From: Nymphaea colorata
Taxonomy: Eukaryota > Streptophyta > Magnoliopsida > Nymphaeales > Nymphaeaceae
Assembly: GCF_008831285.2 (NCBI RefSeq)
Contig: NC_045147.1
Location: 7,098,334-7,162,333, forward strand
DNA length: 64,000 bases
Direction: 5' to 3'
Shown here: piece after piece, positions 1 through 11,098 of the stretch
Layout of the letters: each line of letters starts with the position of its first letter
Numbering within the stretch: the first letter of the stretch is position 1
The notes under the pieces: generated by a model
Told to the model about the DNA's origin: nothing
The model's input: the letters and a program-made list of their open reading frames with translations, nothing else
The model's database searches: none
Made by a program: the position numbers and the translations under genes

Positions 1-993
1 TCTGTGACTCTGTGCTATTGTTTTTCTAAAGTTGATAGATCTTAAAAAGAACAAAGAGACGGAAAAATGGTGGTCAGTGAGATTAAGTTTAAATAAGATC
101 TGAAAGAGCAATGAATATTAAAGGTTACTTGAATCTGATCTGAAAAAAAAAAAGTAACCCACTTTATTTTTGTGCCTTTCTCTTTTTAACAAGAAACATG
201 CAAAGTGAAAAAAATGTGCTGCACGAATTTTTTGTTCTTCCCAGATACCTATCGGGTAATGAAATTTAGTTACTTAGCATTTGCAGTGGTATTTAAGGTT
301 GCTTGGTGGAAACAACTGGAGAAGAATATAGCATGATGGTTTGGTTTATGGGGTTGGATGGAACAAGGGATGACAGTGGTTAGATTATGCAAGAAGAATT
401 TTTTATTATTGCACTGAAGTCTAGGGCTCTGTTATGTGTTGGCCCTGATATCTTTTCAATTTGAAATGCTGCTTTGGTTAATATATTAGAGTGAATGAGA
501 AAAAAGAGAAGGGTGCGAGTGGTTGCTTTAGACCCTTCATACTGGTAGGGCGAGTATTCCCTGCTATATTCATTTCCCCTTAAATGTTTCTCAGCAGTCT
601 GCTTGGACTCCTCTCCAGACATCTCAGTATAGATCATATTACATGCTTCTCTTGTGTTTTTATATTTCCTAAATTCTAAGTTGCTTTTTTTTTCTTTCTG
701 ATTGTTGAGTTGGGGTTGGTTTCTACTAGATTATGCTAGGAAGATGCCCACTCGAATGTCAAATTCTTGACCTCATTCAACTTGAAGTTCTTAAATTTGA
801 ACGCTTGGGCAAGTGGACAGAAATCTAGTATGCTGATACTCAAATTTTATATTTAAATACCAAGTTACAATAATTAGTCTGACATGAAATCTTTACTTTT
901 GAACTTGTTTGTATATGATTTTTGTCCCATATAAATTGATTGTGGTGCATTTTTTTAAAAGATACATTGCTTCAGAATGTCCTCTCTTGATGA

Positions 994-1185
994 AGAACGT
1001 ATTTTTGTGACCACCACACCACAGGCTCTAGAGAAGTTGAACAAGCAGCTGACACCAAAAAAAAGATGCTTGAGGAGGACACTTACTGGCCCTTGGTGAA
1101 GGGTTATATTTGCAAGAAAAGTCCCTGGCCTGTTCAGGGGATAGCTGTACATACAGATATCGGAAACAAGCTGGTTGCCCTGTAA
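994..1185 (+). pseudogene. Unidentified exon-like remnant
   Basis: A frame that is open from 994 and ends with TAA at 1183-1185 encodes a sensible-looking tail: a charged stretch rich in E, K and D, then WPLVKGYICKKSPWPVQGIA, ending HTDIGNKLVAL. A possible AG splice acceptor (ccaccacag) ends at 1024, so this could be a last exon of about 160 bases. Alternatively, an ATG at 977 opens a neighbouring frame that reads MSSLDEERIFVTTTPQ and continues as ALEKLNKQL. Joining that frame to the first would need a one-base shift near 1051. The composition is much more protein-like than the surroundings. I do not recognise the family and propose no function. It may be a true terminal exon of a gene to the left or a decayed copy. 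Confidence 0.3.
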
Positions 1186-1458
1186 TTTAAGGTTAGCAGC
1201 AGTTTTCTTTCTTACCTTTTGTATCCATTCATCTTTTATGTTTGTATGTTATTCTTGATGATCTAATGATCTATAAGTTGCACTGCCCTGGAGATTGTGA
1301 AAAGCAACTGGAGTGTCAAAACCTTGTATTGTGATTGACCTAGTACACTCGGTACAAATGGGGTGCAAGCTCATTAGCGGTAGAAGGCGTCTGATACATC
1401 TGTGAGGATGTTCTTAGGACAGATAATGGACCTGTCTTGCACTTTTGAAAATACATGC

Positions 1459-1567
1459 TTTAACCAGCCATTGGAACATGATAACGAATTCATATTGTAT
1501 TGCAACCTCTCTCTCTCTCTCTCTTTAACCAGCCATTGGAACATGATAACGACTTCATATTGTATTA

Positions 1568-1602
<35 letters not shown>
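1459..1602. repeat. Tandem duplication with CT microsatellites
   Basis: A segment of about 65-70 bases (starting taaccagccattggaacatg) occurs twice in a row, and each copy ends in a (CT)n run (about 1507-1525 and 1572-1602). The second run is longer. The copies differ at a few bases, so the duplication is not very recent. Confidence 0.85.
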
Positions 1603-1610
<8 letters not shown>

Positions 1611-3210
1611 GTTTGTTCTGTTCATATGAAGGCAAAGGTGTGGACCTTTTTCCCCCTGGTGTGAGTGATTTACTGTTCAAATAAGTGTGGAGACATTCCC
1701 AAACTGACCTGTGCTAACAATAGTTCTACGCAAAAAAAAAAGAAAAAAAAGAAAAAAAGGTCTCTTGTCTACCACTTGTCCTAACGATTTTCACAAGTAA
1801 AAACTGTGTTCATAATGCAAGTTATTATCTATAATCTTGCAATCATACTAAAAACATCCTTTGTTGCACCACCTTTGAAAGTTTGCTTGCAATAATTACA
1901 TATCAAATTTCTTTTTTTTCCCTTGTCAGCAGGATCGTCTTTGACATAAATGTTGCTAAGGTGTATCGACTTGTGGCATTTTCTTTTCTCAAACTTGAAC
2001 ATTCAGTAAGCATCTAATAAGCTCAATTATGTTACATGGAAAAACCCAAATTACTAGATGTACTCTTGTACAAGAACATAAAACAAAGTTGGGCAAGGCC
2101 TAGTTCGACCATAATTGGCCCGATGAGATACACGTTCTCTTCATCCACCAGAACTAGATTTTCTTTAAACCTAAACTGCTGAAATGAAACTAAAAAACCT
2201 TGCCAGGTCTTGTAAAAATGCACGGATGATTGAAAATCAAAAGCCTTCTTTATAATATTAGAAAAAATGGTCACGCATTTTTTTTTCCTTGTTTTTCCTT
2301 GACGAGACCTGATTTAAGGAAGCATAAAGAACGACTTGAAATAAAAAACTTTGTCATTCTTTTGTTGAGAAGACACCGTCATATTCAAGGGCAGGATGGT
2401 ACAGCAGGAATGGTGTTATACCTCAAATTTCACTCATTTTATTAATATTCTAAAACACATCAGATACAAAACTTAGAGCTGTGACACACTTTTGATCGAT
2501 TCACGTAAAACATAAAGCACCATATGGGTCTTTCGTTCTGTACAAAATGTATATATATAAGTTATTTTATATGAAATAGATGTACATCCCTGGTATACTT
2601 TCACAAAAGTGAAAAAAGCAAGAAAAAGAGGATAAGCATAAAAAATAACACACTAACACACATAAAACAATCTTTTCAAGTGGGATGTGAGCACACGTCC
2701 TCCCATCCAGCTTCCCAAGCTTGCTGGGACCTGAAAATTAATGCAATAAAAGGCTGCACATTGGTAGTGTGACAGCTGACCCACTAAATTATAGACCCCC
2801 CTTGGGTATATGCACTAAGTTATATTTCAAAGCATTACTCTACCCAGCACAATCAAACATTCTTATAGTAAAGCATATTTCATCGGATATTTCTATTACA
2901 TATCCAGCACAGATTTCAGCTCTCAAATAAGTTTCATTAACATGATATGACTTCATATGACCATAAGTCATAAAAATCTTGATCATTCGTTCATTTGATT
3001 ATTCATTCATTTGCAATACACTCGATGGCTTAACATTCGATCAATCATCCATTAAATCTATCGATTTCTTAAATAGGGTATTGTTTACATGTAAAATTTT
3101 TCAATCTCATATGTAGATCATAATAGATTAGATATCATTACTTGTACTCGCTTCAGTTTTCCTTGTGTGAGATTTTGAGAGACAAAATCTAATATGTCGA
3201 TATGAGTTAT

Positions 3211-3240
3211 GACCATTCCCAATGCCTTTACTGGGGGTAA
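3211..3240 (-). promoter_or_regulatory. Conserved U5 block (GCCTTTAC motif), Gypsy-1 left LTR
   Basis: The short block gaccattccc-aatgccttta followed by ctgggggtaa recurs near the same LTR end in all seven LTR copies of the three Gypsy elements here (others near 26313, 35401, 47091, 47361, 50627 and 62631). Its CCC and GGG arms could pair across the central gcctttac. Role unknown; see findings. Confidence 0.6.
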
Positions 3241-3849
3241 TCATACTAAGAACTTGACTAGAAGTTCCAACTTCTGAGTTCAAATGTTGTCCAAAACCTA
3301 AAAAAGCAAATATATCCTAATTTTTTAAATCATGCATGTTTTAAAATCTAAATATATTTTTAAAAATAAATTGATAAAGATTGAGAATAAATTAATTTGA
3401 AGACTACTCATGTCTGGATCATCATAGTTAAATACAAATTGAAACTCCAAATCTAATATGATGCATGCAAAAACTAAGTCATATAGACCTAGTGTCTAGT
3501 CTCTACTAGGACTGAGGTGTAGGACGTAGACCTAACAAGAAAAACTAGTTCTGAATCAAAAAATTGAAATCAGGATCTAAGAGATTTATAAAATTCTTAT
3601 TCTAAGTTTGAAATGAGATATGTAATAGAAATAAAAAATCTCATATCATGTCAATGGGACTCTCAATCCAAAGTGCAAGATGAGAAATCCAGTAGGTTTG
3701 GTCTTGTATTCATGATTTGATCTCTTAAGGTATAAATTCTTGAAAGGATGGATCCAAATATGTTGACTATAGGGTTTAAAATCTTGTATTTGGTTCTATT
3801 GTGTGGGAATTGATCCCAAGTTTATGATCAAATAGTCATTTTCTTTGAA

Positions 3850-4210
3850 ATTTGATCCAAGATCCAAGATTTGAAATAAAAAATCAAAGATCTGAAATCC
3901 AAAATCCAAAATCTAGGGTCTAAAATCTAAAATCAAATATCCAATATCCATGTTCGAAGCTTTATGATTCGAGACTCATATATGAAATCTGATTCAAAAT
4001 CCGAAGTCTGAAATCTAACATCCAAAATTTAAGATCCATAATACAAGATCCATAATCCAAGATTCATAATCCATGATCGATACTTCATGATCCATAATCC
4101 AATATTTGAGATCTAATGTAATGTAATTAGGTTTAATATCAAGTTTTAGGTCAATATACGGTTCATGATTTAAATCCAACACTTTGAATAGAGATCCAAG
4201 ATCCAAATAG
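3850..4210. repeat. Degenerate short repeats in LTR R/U5
   Basis: Many loose copies of a 7-10 base word such as gatccaa or aaatcta follow one another. The homologous stretch in the right LTR (about 26860-27160) has the same character. This looks like slippage-driven low complexity in the transcribed part of the LTR. Confidence 0.7.
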
Positions 4211-4877
4211 TCTGGGGTAGGTCGGTCAAGAGAACTAGATTCAGTCTAACCTACACTGGGTTTAAACCTACATAGGGCTAGGTTTGACTATAGTAAATAT
4301 GCTTGGTCTTGGTCAAACTATGTGATATATGATATATACTTCATTCATTTCATATGAATGAGGTTTGTACTTTAAGTAAACTAAGTAAACAAAGGCAACA
4401 AATTTAAAAGAAGAGACAAGGAAGATATGAGAATACCTTACCCATATGCCTACCCCAAAGACATTAAAATAAATTTAATGTAAAAAATGAACATGCTGAA
4501 CAAAAAAATTATGAAGCAACTAATAAAAATAAACTGAGCTAGACATGGTAAAAGCAAAAAAAAAAGAAGCTAAAAGCAAAAAGAAAATTAAACTAAACAT
4601 GCATAAAGAAAAGGCACTAAATTGCAAATATAAAAGAGAAAAAAAAAACCTGAAGCTGGCATCTTGGCTGAGCCCCCTTCCACAACCCTTACCTTGAGTC
4701 TAGTTAGCTCTAGGTTGAGTGCTAATACAACCCGAAACAAGACTTAAACCAAGTCTTTTAAAAATTTAAGTTGTTATGAGCTAATTTTTTTTTTTGAGTA
4801 CCCAGTTGAAATTATCAACTTTGTTGGGCTTCTGAAGGAAATCTGAAGAGTATAGTGCCAAAGGAGAGAGGGAGCGC

Positions 4878-4885
4878 TATTTATA
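4878..4885 (-). promoter_or_regulatory. TATA box of Gypsy-1 left LTR
   Basis: The minus strand reads TATAAATA. The same box occurs at the matching place in the right LTR (28222-28229) and in the LTRs of Gypsy-3 (37569, 50405) and Gypsy-2 (52825). The conservation in position supports it as the element promoter, with transcription running leftwards. Confidence 0.65.
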
Positions 4886-6179
4886 GGAGAGATATGGGGC
4901 AAATGTTTTTTGTGCCCATCGATACATGACTAGTTTTTTGCACATTCTTTCTCCTCTCTCAACTTAAAACCATAGGTTAAAAGTATATTTTTAATTGAAT
5001 TTTGCTCACTACGAATTCGGCCAAATGCCAAATTTGATTTCATAAAAAGCCTTGTGTGCATAGAGAAATCTGATCGATTCTTTATAAAGTATCTAGATTG
5101 ACATCAAGCATGGAGAACGAACCACATGAAAATTTGAAGATGAGAAAACACACTTTTAAACCTTATTCTAAAACTTAAAAAAAATTCAAAAAAGTGTTCG
5201 TTCTGGCCACATACAAATATGGATTTCGATTCTGTCTATGCCAAACCACTCAACAAAGAATTCCACAAATTTCAAATATTTACCTACAAATTGACATTAA
5301 GCGTGAAGTGAGAAAATCATGATACATTTTTAAGATATAATGTGCATTAGGCTCACATGTGGATCATGGATCTGGGTTTCATGTTGAGACCCAAATCCAG
5401 TCCACAATCCAAAGAAAATTCAAGAAGATAGATCCAAATATGGTATGTGAATTTGGATTATGATTTGCTATCGAGGATTTGAAATGGGAATAACAGGTTT
5501 GGGTCTATAATGATGGATCAAATGTGAGATTTGGATGTGAGATCCAGACACTGAAATAAGACTTAGACATATGATGTAGATTAAAAATATGAAATGGAGA
5601 TATGAAAATAACATGGACTTAGACCTGGCATGATCTGGCCTAGGTGGGTTTAGGCTGCATGACATGGACTAGACCTGCGTTAGGTTTAGTTTTCAAAAAA
5701 ATGGGTTCAGACCTAGGTTGGGCACAGGCTCAACGTAGGTGTTGTCTTTGAAAAATTTGGAACACTGAGCCTAAGCCTGAGCCTGGGCTCAAGCCTAAGA
5801 AAATCATAAACCAAGGTATATGTGACCTATACCCTACATTTATGCAGAATAATATGGCTCAAAAAAATGAACATTTTGTCCCTGAGTGCATTTTCAGGAT
5901 TTCAGATGAATTTCTTGATCTAATTGAACTAGCCTATGTCCAGACTCCTAAAGAGGCTCTGGTTAAAATCTTGCTAAAAATTTTATCCTAAATTACCCTA
6001 AAACTAAAAAACAAATTTTTATCAAGCACTGTGAGACACATTTATAAAGGGAAAGGAAGAGAACATAAAAATCAGATTTTTATTAGAATTTTTATAAATA
6101 GATCTTATCACATACTAAAAGATTGAAAAAATTCGCTTTAATTTACAAGATTGAGCTAATCAGCAATTTAGAAAGTGTA

Positions 6180-6660
6180 GCAAATACTAAAAATGAGCCC
6201 CATAGCCTTCGAAACTGAATAAAACTCAAACCGAAAGAATGAATTGAAATCAAACTAAGAGATTATTGATTTGCTCATGATAAACATAATCTTAACTCTG
6301 TTTTAGTTTAATATATCGGATTGAGTTCAAATTAAGCTCAAAGCCCTGAAAAAAAGAAAAAAAAAGCACTTATATTTGAATTGAACTCAAACTAGAATGA
6401 ATAAACTCAAGCCGAGCTAAATAAAGCTTGATTAATACATGATAAACATGATCCTCACTCAATTCTATCCCACTCTTTCAGGTTGAACTCAGGTTCAGTT
6501 CAAACCCTTGAAAATAAGAGAAAGAAATCATCTAGAAGAACTCAAACCAAACCAAGACAAACTTGATTTATACGTGATAAATATGGTCCTAGCTTGGTTT
6601 TAGCTCAATCTTCTAGGATGAGCTAAAATTTACCTTGAACTCCTAAAAACAAGGAAGTGA
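6180..6660. repeat. U3 tandem repeats of Gypsy-1 left LTR
   Basis: Roughly 130-150 base units with gagctcaaattcagctcaaa-like words are repeated about three times, with heavy divergence. They lie upstream of the TATA box in the sense of transcription, where LTR enhancers usually sit. The right LTR has the matching array at about 29560-30080. Confidence 0.6.
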
Positions 6661-7172
6661 AAGACCCAGTAGAAATTGACAAGTTAGTATATGAATGAAG
6701 CTTGGGATGGCGACTCAAAATTAGTAAAATAAAACTTTTTCTTTATTAAAGTAAACTTGTTTTGACTTGGTTGAGCTAAAAATCACAGTTTGAAGTTTCA
6801 GAAGCTAATTTAAGCTACAAGAGAGCAGGCTTCAGATTGGGATAACCCCAGCGAGTCGACGTTGGCAACTCCTAGGGTCATGCAAAATTGAGAAATGGCC
6901 TAATTATTCAAATGTTAGGCAATTCTCATAAATTTGATGAAAAATTCCTACTTTTCTGGGTACCATGTTGGGATGCAGTGGCAAAATGATAATTTCTAGC
7001 TTGGATGACCTAGGTGATCAGGGTCTAGGCGTTCAATGCTGGTGTGAAAAGTGTTTGGTTGGTTCAAAAATGTCCCATTGGTTCTTGAAACTTGGTCTTT
7101 CAAAATCAAATTGAAAATCCCACGGTGAAGAGTAAAATGGTCATATAGACTTGTAAAAATTTTGGGTGTTCA

Positions 7173-7190
7173 CGGATGCCTCTCTTTGCT
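7173..7190 (-). promoter_or_regulatory. Polypurine tract of Gypsy-1
   Basis: On the minus strand AGCAAAGAGAGGCATCCG abuts the 3' LTR, which begins TGAACACCC. A purine-rich tract directly upstream of the 3' LTR primes plus-strand DNA synthesis in LTR elements. Matching tracts occur at 53718 (Gypsy-2), 40375 (Gypsy-3) and, on the other strand, 43793-43811. Confidence 0.65.
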
Positions 7191-9945
7191 ACTAAGCTGG
7201 AAACCATGCTTAGTGGCAAAGACTGAATACACGTCCTAAAAATGATGATATTTTTGGAATTGAACTTTTGAAAAGAAAAATGTATTTTATAAAAAATGCC
7301 TAGTGTGAATATTGGCGTGATGCTAGTGAAAATGTTTAAAAATTATTGTAAAATCTAAACATTGGAGTACTTGTTTGCATGTATGCGGTGAAACGCAAAA
7401 ATCTCAAACAAAATGTCAGTGCTTATGAAAATGCTTGTAAAGTTCTTGCAATGGATGTGTTTGTATGCTTGTTTGTGCTGAAGTGCGAAAATCTGATATA
7501 AACATTAGTGCTTGTGAAATACTTGTGGACTTGTAAAAATGCTTGTAAAATTTGATAAAATTCCTTTGCTTGTATCTCTATATCTAGTAAGGACTTGCAT
7601 GATTTTGTTCTTATATAAACAAAAACATTTCAGCCAATTGTTATGAAATTCATCTAAAACAGTTGTTCTTAAGCTAAAAAATGATGCTCTCTATGTCATA
7701 GGGTTTCTTAGTGCATGATTTGTTGATATCCCAACTCCCTTTGTAATCACTAGAAACTTATGTTTTTATCATAAGAGAATTATGGGATTTGGTTGTCTTT
7801 GGTTTTCTAGGCAGAAATTTTGCTCATTTTATTCTTTGAGTTTGGCTTTTTTGCTCTTGTTCTTGCTTCAGGCTTCGTAGGGGAAATATCTCACCACCTT
7901 ATGGATTATTACGTGGCTCCATTGCTTGATGGTCATGCAATTTTGTCTTGTCCAACGTCATGTCTATTGGGATTTCTACTGAACTCTTATAATGAGTTTT
8001 GGGTTGCTAGCACTCGGACTAATTGGCCTTAGGGTACCAGGTGTACAATACCCCTCAGACTTATTTACTCAAGCTCAGAATACCTTAGAAGACATAACTA
8101 GACAAATGTTTGTAGATCATACAATTTCATAGAATAGACGTAAATAAATTTTATGCTTACCTGAAATTTGCCAGTACTAATCTAGTAAAAGAACTGCATT
8201 GTCCCAAGCCCATCTCTCAATGCTCTTTTTCCTTTTACACTTTCCCTATTTTGCTTGGGTCAACTCAGTATTTTGTTCATCAATTGATTCTTGATAACCA
8301 CTTGTTTTTACTAGGAGGTCAAAGTTCATAAGAATTCCTAAACTTTGATGCACTTTATTTCCTTGAGCTCGCTTCATGGCTTATAATGTGGTCATGTCAT
8401 TTTCATCTTTCGATCATTATCAAATCATTGGCTGAAATTTTCTTGCTCTTTTAGAGAAACTAAAATCATTAAGTACTTATAATATACAATATAACAATTC
8501 ATTCAGAATATTTATCAGATTTGAAGTGCAGAAATATGCACCGAAGTGCAAAAATATGTGTTTGAGTTTTGTGTACTTGTGTGCACCGAATCATGAAATC
8601 TTACGTAATGGTATGATTACTTGGAGATACCAAAGCATGAAATTTTATGCCGAGACATATTTACTTGTGTGTGCCAAAGCATGAAAAACTTATACTAGAA
8701 TGCAGAAGTTTGAAAACTTATGTTCATTAGTACATTATGTGAGTACCTTGAAGTCATGACATGTTTACTTGGAGGTGCCAAACCACAAAATCTTATACCA
8801 AAGTGTGTTTATTTATGTGTGCTAAAACACAAAATCTTACATCAAAACATGGGATTTATGCATTGGTACGTTCACTTGGGGTATTGAAGCATGAAAACTT
8901 ATGCCATGGCACATTTATTAAGGGGCCAAAGTGCGAAATCGTATACTAGTACATGTTCTTGTAAAATGTGTATGTGCTGAAGCATGGAAATGGTGTGCCG
9001 AAGCACAAAATGACTTCTAAAATTTATTTGCACCAAAGTGCAGAGTCATGTGCAAGAGCATAAAACTTGTATGGAATTGAGAAATTTGTGTGAAATTAAG
9101 AACTAGTACATGATTGAAATATATATGTGGGCAATGAAATGTGAATTTGATCAACTTGTATGCCGTGAAGTAAACAATTGAAAAACCTATATGCATCAAG
9201 GTGTGATATTTGGGAAAATCTATGAAATTGAAAAACGTGCATGCATTAATGTGTGAAATTTTGAAAAACTTGTGGAATTGAAAAACCTGTGTGCTCAAGG
9301 TGTGAGATTTGGAAAAACATGTGAAATTTGAAAACTTATGAGCAAGTGCAATTAGAAAAATTTGAAAACCTTGTGAAATTGAAAAACCTGAACACACCCA
9401 AGTGCAAAGTATAAAGAGCTTGTGCGTACCAGGGTATGAAATTAGAAAACTTTTGCACACCATGTGCAAAATTTTGAAAAACTTGTGAAATTTGAAAACA
9501 TGTGTGCACCAAGGTACAAAATTTTGAAAAAACTTATGTGAAATATGAAACTAGAAAACTTGTATGCGAAAGATGGTTAGCTTGTATGCACTAAGTTTGC
9601 AAAATCTATGTCCACCAATGTGTAAAATTTGAAAAACATATATGCACCAAAGTGCAAAATTGAAAAAACCATGTTGTTTGAAAACTTGGGCTCTTAAAAC
9701 TATCGCAAAACATAGAAAATTGCATGTACTTGTAGGTGAAGACTTATGGACCAATTGTTCTTAGATTTTTGAAAAGTTTTAATTTTTTTTTGTTGAAAAA
9801 CTTTTTGTGGCCATTTCCTTGCAACTTGTAATGTTTTATTAAAAAAATGCCCTAGTATGAAAGGCCATGAAACGAATGCATGCATCAAATAGAGATCAAA
9901 TACTAGTCTAGCCATCAAAAGAATTTGTATTGATAGAGAAATTTT
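7191..9945 (-). repeat. Gypsy-1 3' spacer with degenerate short-repeat array
   Basis: Between integrase and the polypurine tract lie about 2.75 kb without coding potential. Two parts (about 7300-7560 and 8500-9720) consist of loose repeats of roughly 30-45 bases built on words such as gtgcaccaaagtgcaaaa and tttgaaaaacttgtg. A non-repeat block at about 7820-8100 matches 40700-40900 of Gypsy-3. The same repeat words occur in opposite orientation at 42300-43200. Open frames here on either strand are by-products of the repeats. Confidence 0.7.
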
Positions 9946-11010
9946 GATTCAATTGGTTTACACATGGAATTTCTTCAAACAAAAAGCATTTACAGGATCA
10001 GACAATTCAACCCCATTGGTGTCAGTAGATCGGTACGAATTGCAAGGCAAAACTTTTTCAACGACATAAGGCCCTTCCCAATTCAAGGCATGCTTCTCCC
10101 AGGGATGATTCTTCCATGAGATGATTGATCTTAAAACTAGTTCATTGATTTTGAAAATTTACTTGATTATTGATTTGACATAATGTCAAGCTATCCTTTG
10201 TCAATATGCTTCTACATGTTCTACTACTCAAAATATTTTCCCAACGAGCAGGTCTAACTACCGCATCTGTTGATTTCGATATTGGTCCATCAAACTTGTA
10301 GGCTAGCTTTTGCACATGTAAAGGGAGGACCACGTTCGTGCCATATATCAGTTATGCTGTGGTGGCATTGGTGGGAGTTCTGATTGTAAACCTGTAAGAC
10401 CAGAATGCATCACGTAATTTTTCATGTCAATCTTTGCTAGTTTCCACTGTCATTTCCTTGATTCAGATCAGGATTTTGTTCAATGTTTTTGTTTGGCCAT
10501 TTCCTTGCAGATAGTAGGGTACTGAAAAATGATGCTTGATCTTGTACTTGGAGCAGACGTTGCGCATTCTTTCATTCTTAAAATGTGTTTCATGGTCGGA
10601 CATGATGTCATGCGGCACTCCAAACTTGCATAAGATGTTCTTATGAATAAAAGACATAACATGTTTGCCTTCCATGGTTCTCAGGGTGATGGCTTCCACC
10701 TACTTGGTTAAATATTTTGTTGTAGCAAGGAAATATTTGTGTTCATTTGATGTAGGAGATTTAATGAGGCCTACCACATCAAATTTCCACATTAAAAAAT
10801 GCCATGGTGATACAATAGAATGTAGATATGTTGCGAGAGCATGTATCACATCCATGTGGATCTAACATTTTAGACATCTCTTGATGAATTTGTGATAGTC
10901 TTGTTGCATAATTGACCAATAGTAGCATGCTCAAAATAACTGTTTGATCAAAGTCTGATATCCAGCATGTCCTCCATAAATTCCTTTGTGGGCTTCCTGA
11001 ATCATTTCTT
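9946..11010 (-). pseudogene. Gypsy-1 integrase remnant
   Basis: Integrase joins the element cDNA to host DNA. Read leftwards, a zinc-binding part ends in KRCLKC (near 10870-10930), followed by a core with SDHETHF in a frame at 10463-10699, then a C-terminal part near 9950-10330. The family normally has a glutamate in a NGQAE-type motif; here the core reads GNGQTKTLNK, so the third catalytic acid is replaced by lysine. Stops and frame changes separate the parts. The order after RT and a second RNase H fits the Tat lineage. Confidence 0.75.
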
Positions 11011-11098
11011 GAGTTTCCTGCTTATTAAGACATCATGAATATTGTGAACTGAAACCATGCCTATATAATGAAATATCACCCTGACATACATTGTCTGC

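Larger units (their letters stand above)
1..3081. other. AT-rich flank left of Gypsy-1
   Basis: This stretch lies outside the left LTR of Gypsy-1. Apart from an exon-like piece near 994-1185 and a small CT-rich duplication near 1459-1602, I see no coding signal. The short open frames here lack any recognisable motif. It may be intronic or intergenic host DNA, or old unrecognised repeat. Confidence 0.5.
3082..7172 (-). repeat. Gypsy-1 left LTR (3' LTR)
   Basis: About 4.1 kb, similar over its length to 26184-30570. On the + strand it starts TGTTTACATG and ends GGGTGTTCA. A TATA box for minus-strand transcription sits at 4878-4885, so the right part (about 4886-7172) is U3 and the left part is R/U5. 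The two LTRs differ by many substitutions and indels, which indicates an old insertion. Confidence 0.85.

Noticed and set aside
9017-9469. Minus-strand frame of 150 codons
   Set aside because: It consists of the degenerate spacer repeats; the translation is repetitive (FKISHINA, FPKYHTLM) and has no domain.
7300-9720. Possible CRISPR-like array
   Set aside because: Repeats are degenerate, unevenly spaced and not separated by unique spacers; the context is a plant retrotransposon.
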